Part shown: positions 1-8,325 of the stretch, one piece after another
How positions within the stretch are numbered: the first letter of the stretch is position 1
Layout: each line of letters starts with the position of its first letter
From: Novosphingobium sp.
GTDB taxonomy: Bacteria > Pseudomonadota > Alphaproteobacteria > Sphingomonadales > Sphingomonadaceae
Direction of reading: 5' to 3'
Length of the DNA: 64,000 nt
Assembly: GCF_027486195.1 (NCBI RefSeq)
Contig: NZ_JAIXPP010000073.1
Coordinates: 62,001-126,000, forward strand
The notes under the pieces: generated by a model
Seen by the model: only the letters and a program-made list of their open reading frames with translations
Told to the model about the DNA's origin: nothing
The model's database searches: none
Program-made: the position numbers and the translations under genes

Positions 1-2
1 TG

Positions 3-1190
3 AAGTGGGCCTGCGAGCCGGCGCGGGCGGAAGACGTGCCCGCCGCGATCGCGCGGGCCTATCATGTCGCGATGGAGCCGCCATGGGGCCCCACGTTCGT
101 CTCGGTGCCCATCGACGATTGGGATCAGCCCTGCGAGCCGATCCCGGCGCGCCGCATGTTCGCGCGCAATCCCGGCGATCCGGCAGCGCTCGCGGAAGTG
201 GCGGCAGCGCTGGCGAAGGCCGCGAGCCCGGTTATCGTGGTGGGTGCGGGGGCCGGACGTGACGGGGCTTGGGATCAGGTCATCGCGCTCGCCGAGCGCC
301 ACGGTGCGGGCGTCTGGGTCGCACCGCTAGCCTCGCAGTGCAGCTTTCCCGAAAACCACCCGCTGTTTCGGGGCTTCCTGACCGCCGGGCGCGAGGCGAT
401 CGTCGAGAGCCTTGCCGGGCACGATCTGATCCTCGTGCTGGGGGGGCCGATGTCGCTCTATCATGTCGAGGGGTTTGGGCCGCATGTGCCGGAGGGCGCA
501 AGCCTCTGGTTAATTGGTGATAATTCGGTCCATGCGGCGTGGCTGCCCGATGGCAATGCCGTGGTGGCCAATTGCCGGCTTGCGCTGGATACGCTGCTCG
601 CCGCCGCCGCGCCGGTGCGGCGCGATGTGCTGCCGCCGACTGCGCCGCTGCCGAGGCTGGATGGCAGCGTGATGACCGATGCCTACGTGCTGCAACAGAT
701 CGCAGCGCTGCGCCCTGCGGGCTCGATCATCGTGGAGGAAGCCGCGTCCAGTCGTGGCGCGATGCACGAACGCCTGCCGATCACCGAACCTGACACGTTC
801 TACACAACGGCCAGCGGCGGTCTCGGCTACGGCCTCCCCGCCGCAATCGGCACCGCACTTGCACGCCGCGGCGACAAGGTCGTCGCGGTGCTGGGTGACG
901 GCGCCAGCATGTACGCGATCCAGGGCCTTCATGCCGCGGCGCAGTTGGGCACGCCGGTCAGCTTCGTGATCATCAAGAACGGGCGCTACGAGGCGCTCCA
1001 CAGCTTCGGCCGCAAGTTCGGCATGCAATCGCTGCCGGGTACGCAGCTGCCGCATCTCGATTTCTGCGCGCTAGCGCAGGCGCAGGGCGTGGCAGCGCGG
1101 CGGGCGGAAACGGCGGCGGCACTCGACGAGGCGCTGGCGTGGTCGTTTGCCGCCGATGTCCCGACCCTCGTGGAGGCCGTCGTCGACTAA
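3..1190 (+). CDS. ThDP-dependent enzyme, benzoylformate decarboxylase-like (5' end outside window)
   Basis: Reading frame is open from base 3 (KWACEPARAEDVPAAIARAYHVA...), ThDP-binding region GDGASMYAIQGLHAAAQLGTPVSFVIIKNGRYEAL; family resemblance to benzoylformate decarboxylase/acetolactate synthase-like proteins. Confidence 0.85.
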   Translation, partial: KWACEPARAEDVPAAIARAYHVAMEPPWGPTFVSVPIDDWDQPCEPIPARRMFARNPGDPAALAEVAAALAKAASPVIVVGAGAGRDGAWDQVIALAERHGAGVWVAPLASQCSFPENHPLFRGFLTAGREAIVESLAGHDLILVLGGPMSLYHVEGFGPHVPEGASLWLIGDNSVHAAWLPDGNAVVANCRLALDTLLAAAAPVRRDVLPPTAPLPRLDGSVMTDAYVLQQIAALRPAGSIIVEEAASSRGAMHERLPITEPDTFYTTASGGLGYGLPAAIGTALARRGDKVVAVLGDGASMYAIQGLHAAAQLGTPVSFVIIKNGRYEALHSFGRKFGMQSLPGTQLPHLDFCALAQAQGVAARRAETAAALDEALAWSFAADVPTLVEAVVD

Positions 1191-1205
1191 TTGAGGGAGA
1201 GTGCC

Positions 1206-1730
1206 ATGTCAGTGCCGAGCGGAGCGTTCATTCAGGTCTGCCACGTGGTGGACAACCTCGAGGCCGCCTGCGCGCGCTACAACAAGCTCTTCGGCATGGG
1301 GCCGTTTATCGGGGGCGGGCAGGGCGTGCTTTCGGACCATGTCTATCGCGGTGCGCCGGCAGAGCCGATCCGCATCCGCGGCGTGTTCGTGCAGAGCGGT
1401 GACCTCAATATCGAACTCGTGGAGCTCGTTTCCACCGGCCCGAGCGCGTTCCATGACATGTATCCGAATGGTCAGCAGGGCATCCACCACATGGCGATGT
1501 TCTGCGAGGACTACGAGGGCACGCGCGACCGCTATGTCGCGGCGGGGATGCCGGTGGCGAGCGAGTTCGTGGTCAGCTTCGGCGCGAAGATCTGCTACAT
1601 CGATGCGCGCACCACGATGGGACACATGATCGAACTCTATCCCGAGAGCGAGATCATTCGCGGGATGTATGCAAGGGCCCGCCATGAGTCCGAAAACTGG
1701 GACGGCAAGCAGCTGATCATCCCCTGGTAG
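1206..1730 (+). CDS. VOC (glyoxalase/bleomycin resistance) family protein
   Basis: MSVPSGAFIQVCHVVDNLEAACARYNKLFGMGPF...GIHHMAMFCEDY; VOC fold pattern; start 16 bp after the preceding stop. Confidence 0.8.
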   Translation: MSVPSGAFIQVCHVVDNLEAACARYNKLFGMGPFIGGGQGVLSDHVYRGAPAEPIRIRGVFVQSGDLNIELVELVSTGPSAFHDMYPNGQQGIHHMAMFCEDYEGTRDRYVAAGMPVASEFVVSFGAKICYIDARTTMGHMIELYPESEIIRGMYARARHESENWDGKQLIIPW

Positions 1731-1742
1731 GGCCGCCAGTCG

Positions 1743-2855
1743 TCATTCCTGCCAGCAGCCTTCGGCCAGAAAGCGCGTCATGCGGGCCTCGTCGGCGCTG
1801 ACATCCAGCCCCTGCACGCGCAGCCAATCGTCGCTGAATAGCGTGGAGGCATAGCGCTCCCCGGAATCGCACAGGATCGAGACGATAGCCCCGTCCTCGC
1901 CGCGCGCCGCCATCTCGCCCGCGAGACGCGCGCAGGCGACAAGGTTGGTGCCGGTAGAACCGCCGACCCGCCGCCCGAGATGGCGGGAGAGCGCGCGGGC
2001 CGCGCCAATCGAGGCGCTGTCGCTGACCACTTCCGCACGGTCGATCACGCTAGGTACGAACGAGGCTTCGACACGCGGGCGGCCAATGCCCTCGATATGG
2101 CAAGGCTCGCCGCTGCCCGCGTGTCGCGTGCGGTCGTACCAGTGGCGGTGGAAGGCGGACGATTCCGGATCGGCAAGGCACAGGCGCGAGGGGTGGCGAT
2201 AGTAGCGCAGGAAGCGGCCGATGGTGGCCGAAGTGCCGCCGGTCCCCGCGCCGCAGACGATCCAGGTCGGCACGGGATGTGGTTCGCGGCGCATCTGCGT
2301 GAAGATGCTCTCGGCAATGTTGTTGTTGCCGCGCCAGTCGGTTGCGCGTTCGGCAAAGGTGAACTGGTCCATGTGGTGTCCGCCGCATTCGGCGGCGATG
2401 CGGGAGGCGACCGCGTGGACGGTGCCGGGATCGGTGACGGGATGGCAGGTGCCGCCCAGCGCTTCGATCGCCGCGATCTTCTCGCGCGCCGTCCGCTCGG
2501 GGATCACCGCCACGAAGGGCAGGCCAAGCATGCGCGCGAAATAGGCTTCGGACACCGCAGTCGAACCCGATGAAGCCTCCACCACCGTCGTTTCCGGCCC
2601 GATCCATCCGCTGCACAGCGCGTGGAGGAACAGCGAGCGGGCGAGCCGGTGCTTTAGGCTGCCGGTCGGGTGGCTGCTCTCGTCCTTGAGGTAGATCGCA
2701 ATGCCCGGCAGTGCGGCAAGCGGCACCGGGAGCAGGTGCGTATCGGCAGATCGCGCATAATCGGCCTCAATGCGGCCGATCGCCCAGTGGACCCAGGATT
2801 GATGGGCCGACGGCTGATCCTGCCGCGCTTTGGGCATGGTTTGCGGGGCGTGCAT
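1743..2855 (-). CDS. PLP-dependent cysteine synthase family protein
   Basis: [19 protein letters not shown] (PLP lysine context), [40 protein letters not shown]; start reassigned to the internal [15 protein letters not shown]. Confidence 0.82.
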   Translation of the reverse strand: MHAPQTMPKARQDQPSAHQSWVHWAIGRIEADYARSADTHLLPVPLAALPGIAIYLKDESSHPTGSLKHRLARSLFLHALCSGWIGPETTVVEASSGSTAVSEAYFARMLGLPFVAVIPERTAREKIAAIEALGGTCHPVTDPGTVHAVASRIAAECGGHHMDQFTFAERATDWRGNNNIAESIFTQMRREPHPVPTWIVCGAGTGGTSATIGRFLRYYRHPSRLCLADPESSAFHRHWYDRTRHAGSGEPCHIEGIGRPRVEASFVPSVIDRAEVVSDSASIGAARALSRHLGRRVGGSTGTNLVACARLAGEMAARGEDGAIVSILCDSGERYASTLFSDDWLRVQGLDVSADEARMTRFLAEGCWQE

Positions 2856-2904
2856 TCTCGTTCCTTCTGCCAGTTCCAGCGCGGGCTGGCTTGGGCGAGG
2901 GACC

Positions 2905-4365
2905 TTAGGCGAGGGGTGGGGGCGGCTCAAGGCCGGTGGCGGCTTTCCATGCCGCGCGCAATGTTTCCGGATCGCCCGCGCCGAAGACATGGCGGTCTGG
3001 CCGCACGAGCACAGCATCGGTGCGATGCCTGTCGAGCCAGTTTCCCAGCTTTTCGGCAAAGGGGGCGAGGGCTTCTCCAGCAAGCTCGCTGCGGCTTATC
3101 AGCCAGGCGCCAGGGCCAAGGCGGTCATCCAGTTTCGCCCCGTCGCGCGCGATGGACTGCGGGAAGTAGCGGCCAGCCCCCGGGCTGTCCGCAAGGATTG
3201 CGCCTGCCGAAATCGGCGGATAATCGGGCGGCGTGGTGGGCAGCTTGCCCAGCGCACGGCCGATGCGCATCTTCGTGTCGCGCAGGAAGGCGCCCCAGCG
3301 ACTGGTGGTGCAGACCATGCGGCCCATCATGATCGCCATCGCGATCGTCGCGCGCAGGTTGGGTTCGCGCTCGGGCTGGTAGCTGTCCAGCAGGCTTTCC
3401 GGCGCACCGTCCTTGATCACCGCGGCGAGCTTCCACGCGAGATTGGCGGCATCGCGCAGGCCCGAACACATGCCCTGTCCGGCAAACGGCGGGGTCTGAT
3501 GCGCGGCATCGCCGGCCAGGCAGACGCGGCCTTTGCGCCAGACGCGGGCAATGCGGGCGCGGAAGGTATAGACCGCCTTGCGCTCGATGCGCACCGCACC
3601 TTCGACATTCCACGGCTTCATCAGCCCCGCAATGAAGGCATCCTCGCTCACCTGTTCGGGCGTCTCGCCCGGCAGGATCATGAATTCCCAGCGATGCCGC
3701 CCTTCGCCCATCAGCACGCAAGTCGTCGGGCGCTTGGGATCGCAGATCTGAAGATTGGCCGTGGGCAGGCGCGAGGGATCGTCGACGAGCACATCGACCA
3801 CCAGCCAGGGTTCCTCGAAATCGAGATCGTCGAAGGCGATGCCCATGGCCTTGCGCACCGGCGAGCGCGCGCCGTCCGCGCCGATCAGCCAGCGCGTGCG
3901 GATCGTGCGCAGGCCGTCAGGTGTGGCGATCTCAGCCGTTACGCCCTCGGCATCCTCGGCAAAGGCGCCGAGCTCCCAACCGCCGTGCAGCGCCGCTTCG
4001 GGACAGGTGGCGAGGCTGGAGCGCAGCGCCCGCTCGACCGAGGGCTGGTGGATCATGTTGGCACCCGGCCAGCCGCCGGGGCCGGTCCGGTCGGAGCCTT
4101 CCAAACACAGCAGAACCTCGCCGCGCGCATTGCGGAATTCATAGCGCGCGGCGCGGCGGCAGGTGGCCATGACCGCCTCTGCTGCCCCCGCCTCCTGCAG
4201 GATACGCATGCCTTCGTGATCGATGTGCGCGGCGCGGGGGAGGGGATAGATGTCGCCGGCCTTCTCCGCGACGATCACCCTCACGCCGCGCTGTGCGAGG
4301 AGGATCGCCAGCACGACGCCGGTCGGCCCGCCGCCGGCAATCAGGACGTCGCAATCAAAGGCCAT
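2905..4365 (-). CDS. FAD-dependent aromatic monooxygenase (PheA/TfdB, MhpA-like)
   Basis: N-terminal [36 protein letters not shown] (FAD GxGxxG), [34 protein letters not shown] (GD motif). Confidence 0.9.
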   Translation of the reverse strand: MAFDCDVLIAGGGPTGVVLAILLAQRGVRVIVAEKAGDIYPLPRAAHIDHEGMRILQEAGAAEAVMATCRRAARYEFRNARGEVLLCLEGSDRTGPGGWPGANMIHQPSVERALRSSLATCPEAALHGGWELGAFAEDAEGVTAEIATPDGLRTIRTRWLIGADGARSPVRKAMGIAFDDLDFEEPWLVVDVLVDDPSRLPTANLQICDPKRPTTCVLMGEGRHRWEFMILPGETPEQVSEDAFIAGLMKPWNVEGAVRIERKAVYTFRARIARVWRKGRVCLAGDAAHQTPPFAGQGMCSGLRDAANLAWKLAAVIKDGAPESLLDSYQPEREPNLRATIAMAIMMGRMVCTTSRWGAFLRDTKMRIGRALGKLPTTPPDYPPISAGAILADSPGAGRYFPQSIARDGAKLDDRLGPGAWLISRSELAGEALAPFAEKLGNWLDRHRTDAVLVRPDRHVFGAGDPETLRAAWKAATGLEPPPPLA

Positions 4366-4369
4366 GGCC

Positions 4370-5209
4370 TTACCCTTCCGCGATCATCGTGCCTTCGATG
4401 TGGCCGAGACCGTCGATCTCGCAGCGCACGACATCGCCCGCCTGCAGGAACCGGCGCGGGTCCATCGCGGCTCCGACACCGCCGGGCGTGCCGGTGAAGA
4501 GGCAGTCGCCGGGCTCCAGCGTCATGCCGACGGAGAGGTGCTCGACTTGCTGCCAGATGTTGAAAACGAGGTGTGACGTATTGGAATCCTGCCGCTTTTC
4601 ACCATTCACAAAGCAGCGCAGGCCGAGCGCGTGGGGATCGCCCACTTCATCGGCGGTGACGATCCACGGGCCCATCGGGGCGTGGGTGTCAAAACTCTTG
4701 CCCAGCGACCATTGCGGCGAGGCGTGCTGCCACATGCGTTCGGTCACATCGTTGCCGACGCAGTAGCCGAAGATCGCGGCAGAGGCGTCAGCGGCGGACA
4801 CATGCTTGCCGCCCTTGCCGATCACCGCGACGAGCTCGACTTCATAGTCGGTGGTCATCTGGTCCTTGGTGATCTCGATCCCGGCATAGGGGGCATTTAC
4901 GCTGGTCTGTGCCTTGGTGAACCACACCTGCCGTTCCGGTGTCTTCATATTGGATTCAGCAATATGGTCAGCATAGTTGAGGCCGATTGCGAAGATTTTG
5001 CCCGGCCGCTGGACTGGTGCTTCGAGCGTTACATCGGCCAGCGGAATGCCGCCCCCTGCAGCTGCCTTTACGGCCAGATCGTCCTTCACTGCATCCCAAT
5101 CGCGGATCAGGTCGATCATCGTTCCGTCGATGCCGGTGTCGATGATCTTGTCGTCAACAACGATCCCGGTGCGGGTATGGCCGTCGGCGGTAAATGTGGC
5201 GAGCTTCAT
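4370..5209 (-). CDS. fumarylacetoacetate hydrolase family protein
   Basis: IFAIGLNYADHIAESN...DYEVELVAVIGKGGKHVSAADASAAIFGYCVGNDVTERMWQ...GDCLFTGTPGGVG; start MKLATFTADGHTRTG. Confidence 0.9.
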   Translation of the reverse strand: MKLATFTADGHTRTGIVVDDKIIDTGIDGTMIDLIRDWDAVKDDLAVKAAAGGGIPLADVTLEAPVQRPGKIFAIGLNYADHIAESNMKTPERQVWFTKAQTSVNAPYAGIEITKDQMTTDYEVELVAVIGKGGKHVSAADASAAIFGYCVGNDVTERMWQHASPQWSLGKSFDTHAPMGPWIVTADEVGDPHALGLRCFVNGEKRQDSNTSHLVFNIWQQVEHLSVGMTLEPGDCLFTGTPGGVGAAMDPRRFLQAGDVVRCEIDGLGHIEGTMIAEG

Positions 5210-6237
5210 GTGGGGGTTCCTTCGGGTTTGCGGCGGAAAAGGCGAGCCAGGCGCAGGCGCAGCGCCATGAGGAAGCCGACGAGGCCGGCCGGCGGGGCAA
5301 GGCGGCCAGCCTGCATGGGATGGGGCGAACCCCACTGTACTGCAAGCAGCGCCTGAAAAGTCTGCTTCTGCGGCGGATCGGCGGCGGTGAAAAGGTCTCC
5401 GTCGGTCCAGTGCTCAAGCTCGTTGCCGAACGGATCGAGCCAGTAATCGAAGATCTGGCTGCCCATGATGTGGCGGCCCACGCCCCATGCGGGCTTGCGG
5501 CCCGCCGCCTTGAGGTGCTGGTGGCCGAGCATGAGGTCATCGAGATTGGCGACTTCGAAAGCAGCGTGAAGCAGGCCCGGCGGGCCGGGCAGTTCGGCGA
5601 GGAAGAGCGTGTGGTGATCGCTGGGCACATCGCCGCGATCGCAGCGCAGGAAGGCGCCCAGAGGGACGCCTTTTGCGGCTTCCACCTCGTCCGAAGTGAT
5701 CAGGCCGAAGCGCGCCTTGTACCACGCCTCCGATGAGCGGAAATCGCGGACGCGCAGGACGGCATGGCCGATGCGCTGGATATGGGCCGGCGCGTTCCTG
5801 AGCCGCAAAGGCGCGCGAAGGCGAGGCTTGGCCGCCGCCGTGTTGCGCGGCGGATCGGTGAGGGGCGGTGCGGGGGCGCGGACATCCTGTCCGGCAACGA
5901 CTTCGACCCGGTGGCCGTCCGGATCGACCAGCCGAACGACATGGCCGCCGCCGGGCTCCTCCAGCGTCTCGACAGGCACCCCTTCGGCGCTCGCAAGCGT
6001 TTCCAGATCGGCGAGCGAGGCAGCACGCAGGCCCACGGCGAGGAAGCGCGCCTCACCGGGCTCGGTCACATGGACGAAGGCCCGGCCATCGCAGCCGCGC
6101 CCATAAAGCCGTCCGCCTTCCTCGAAAGTCTCGAAGCCGAAGTCATTCAGAAAGCCGCGCATCATGGTGAGATCGGGCGCGGCGAAGCGGACATGTGCAA
6201 CGTCCACTATTCTGATGATCGGCGCGATCACCGGCAT
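5206..6237 (-). CDS. two-domain VOC family extradiol dioxygenase-like protein
   Basis: Two VOC repeats (VDVAHVRFAAPDLTMMRGFLNDFG; RIGHAVLRVRDFRSSEAWYKARFG), C-terminal DPFGNELEHWTDGD; 4-bp ATGA overlap with the FAA hydrolase start. Confidence 0.82.
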   Translation of the reverse strand: MPVIAPIIRIVDVAHVRFAAPDLTMMRGFLNDFGFETFEEGGRLYGRGCDGRAFVHVTEPGEARFLAVGLRAASLADLETLASAEGVPVETLEEPGGGHVVRLVDPDGHRVEVVAGQDVRAPAPPLTDPPRNTAAAKPRLRAPLRLRNAPAHIQRIGHAVLRVRDFRSSEAWYKARFGLITSDEVEAAKGVPLGAFLRCDRGDVPSDHHTLFLAELPGPPGLLHAAFEVANLDDLMLGHQHLKAAGRKPAWGVGRHIMGSQIFDYWLDPFGNELEHWTDGDLFTAADPPQKQTFQALLAVQWGSPHPMQAGRLAPPAGLVGFLMALRLRLARLFRRKPEGTPT

Positions 6238-6285
6238 GGCGTTCTCTCCCGGCTGGCTCGCGCATGGGCTCCACGCGAGTCGCAG

Positions 6286-6328
6286 TTGACTATATGGTCA
6301 AATAACTTGCTTTTGACCATATAGTCAA
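6286..6328. promoter_or_regulatory. candidate TetR operator: perfect 16-bp inverted repeat
   Basis: TTGACTATATGGTCAA (6286-6301), 11-bp spacer, TTGACCATATAGTCAA (6313-6328); arms are exact reverse complements and each is itself nearly palindromic; lies between the divergent genes starting at 6237(-) and 6341(+). Confidence 0.85.
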
Positions 6329-6340
6329 GTATACAGGGGC

Positions 6341-6982
6341 ATGGCATCGCATCCCGCCCCTTCGCCCCCAACGCTGTCCCCCAGGGCCGCGCGCACCCGC
6401 AGCGCGCTGATCGCCGCCGGCTTTGAACTGCTGGCCGAAAAGCCGATCGATGCAATACCGATCGACGAAGTCGTGGCGCGGGCAGGCGTGGCAAAGGGAA
6501 GCTTCTTCAACCACTTTGCGGACAAAGCTGCCTTCGCTTCTGCGATTGGCGACGAGGTTCGGCTTGAACTTGAGGGGCGCATCACTGCGGCCAATGACGG
6601 CATTGCTGATCCGCTCGTCCGGATTGGCGGCGGCATGCGCACCGGCGCGATCTTCGCATTGGCCGAGCCCAAGCGCACGATCGTGCTGCTGCGCAGCCAC
6701 GCGAACTCGACCCTCAGCAGCCACCCGCTCAATCGCGGACTGGCGGGCGACATGGCTGCGGCCATCGCTGGCGGACTGGTGCGCGAAGAGGCCCGGGAGG
6801 GCGGGGTGCTCTATTGGCTGGGCCTGTGTCAGGTGCTGATGGCGAACCTGGTGGAGCAGCAGCCCAGCCCTGAAGCCGCGCGCAGGGCGCTCGGCGCGAT
6901 GCTGGTTCTGGGGCTCACCGGGCTCGGGGCGACACCGGAGCGCGCCAGGGAGATTGCCGAGGCGGCCTGCCGGGGGCTCTAG
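6341..6982 (+). CDS. TetR/AcrR family transcriptional regulator
   Basis: N-terminal HTH RAARTRSALIAAGFELLAEKPIDAIPIDEVVARAGVAKGSFFNHFADKAAFASAI. Confidence 0.88.
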   Translation: MASHPAPSPPTLSPRAARTRSALIAAGFELLAEKPIDAIPIDEVVARAGVAKGSFFNHFADKAAFASAIGDEVRLELEGRITAANDGIADPLVRIGGGMRTGAIFALAEPKRTIVLLRSHANSTLSSHPLNRGLAGDMAAAIAGGLVREEAREGGVLYWLGLCQVLMANLVEQQPSPEAARRALGAMLVLGLTGLGATPERAREIAEAACRGL

Positions 6983-7380
6983 GCGGGCTCGGCTTTGGCC
7001 ACATCGCGCAGCACAACGGTCAGGTGCACCTTCAGCACCTCCGCCGGATCGGCATTGGCAAGCCCGCGTGCCATATCGAGCGGGGCATGCCAGTAGTCAC
7101 CCGCAGCGACCGGATAGGTTTCATCACCCAAGGTCGCGAGGCCGCGACCCGAGATGACGTAGTAGAATTCCTCGTAGGCGCCGGTGCCGTTGCGATCATC
7201 GGCATAGTGGACATGGCTGCCTTCGGCCGCGCCGGGTGGAATTTCCAGGATCAGGAAGCGCGTCGGCGCACCCTTGCCATCAAAACGGAAGTGGCGGACG
7301 ATGACGCTGCCGGGGCCGCCGCGCATGTGTTCCAGCGTTTCGCGGGCCTCACGGTCGCTCTCGATCGGACTTGCCGGCAT
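6979..7380 (-). CDS. cupin domain protein
   Basis: GSHVHYADDRNGTGAYEEFYYVISGRGLATLGDETYPVAAGDYWHAP (cupin motifs); 2-bp gap from the accA-like gene; 4-bp convergent overlap with the TetR gene. Confidence 0.8.
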   Translation of the reverse strand: MPASPIESDREARETLEHMRGGPGSVIVRHFRFDGKGAPTRFLILEIPPGAAEGSHVHYADDRNGTGAYEEFYYVISGRGLATLGDETYPVAAGDYWHAPLDMARGLANADPAEVLKVHLTVVLRDVAKAEPA

Positions 7381-7382
7381 GC

Positions 7383-8315
7383 CTACATCGAACCGAGCTT
7401 CATGAAGAACGACCAGCGGTCCTGGCGCAGTTCGTCTGCGTTCAGCGAGGTGAGGTCCTGCAGTTCGGCCCGCAGCGCGGTGCCGAGGCGCTTGATCGTT
7501 TCGGCATGGTTGCGGTGTGCGCCGCCGACCGGTTCGTAGATGACGCGGTGGATCACGCCGAGTTGCATGAGATCGGGCGCGGTCATCTTCATGGCCTCGG
7601 CCGCATCGGGGGCGCGATCATTGCCGCGCCACAGGATTGAGGCGCAGCCTTCGGGCGAGATGACCGAATAGACCGAATGTTCGAGCATCAGCACTCGGTT
7701 GGCCGAGGCGAGCGCGACTGCGCCGCCCGAGCCGCCTTCACCGACGATCACGGCAACCAGCGGCACGCCGATTTCAAGGCATTTCTCGGTGCTGCGCGCG
7801 ATGGCCTCGGCCTGCCCGCGCGCTTCCGCATCGACGCCGGGGAAGGCGCCGGGGGTATCGACCAGCGTGATGACTGGCAGGCCGAAGCGGTCGGCAATTT
7901 CCATCAGGCGGATCGCCTTGCGATAGCCTTCGGGCCGGGCCATGCCGAAATTGTGCCTGAGGCGCGTGGCGGTGTCCTCGCCCTTGGCATGGCCGATGAC
8001 CATGACTGCGCGCCCGCCAAGCCGCGCGAAGCCGCCGATGATGGCCTGATCATTGCCATAAAGCCGGTCGCCGCCCAGCGGCAGGAATTCCTCGAACAGG
8101 CCCTGCATATAGTGGATGAAGTGCGGCCGGGAGGGATGGCGCGCCACTTGCGTGCGCTGCCAGGGCGTCAGGCGTGCGTAGAGATCGGCGAGCTGGCGAT
8201 GCGCCCGCTCGTCGAGCATCAAGGCTTCCGCCTCGCCGCTTCCGCTCTCGCGCAGCGCAGCAGCGCGCTTCGCGAGAGCTTCGATCGGCTTTTCGAACGA
8301 CAGGTATTCCATCAA
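7383..8315 (-). CDS. accA: acetyl-CoA carboxylase carboxyltransferase alpha subunit-like protein
   Basis: HFIHYMQGLFEEFLPLGGDRLYGNDQAIIGGFARLGGRAVMVIGHAKGEDT...GMARPEGYRKAIRLMEIADRFGLPVITLVDTPGAFPGVDAEARGQAEAIARS; AccA hallmark sequence. Confidence 0.9.
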   Translation of the reverse strand: MMEYLSFEKPIEALAKRAAALRESGSGEAEALMLDERAHRQLADLYARLTPWQRTQVARHPSRPHFIHYMQGLFEEFLPLGGDRLYGNDQAIIGGFARLGGRAVMVIGHAKGEDTATRLRHNFGMARPEGYRKAIRLMEIADRFGLPVITLVDTPGAFPGVDAEARGQAEAIARSTEKCLEIGVPLVAVIVGEGGSGGAVALASANRVLMLEHSVYSVISPEGCASILWRGNDRAPDAAEAMKMTAPDLMQLGVIHRVIYEPVGGAHRNHAETIKRLGTALRAELQDLTSLNADELRQDRWSFFMKLGSM

Positions 8316-8325
8316 ACCGTCCCGG

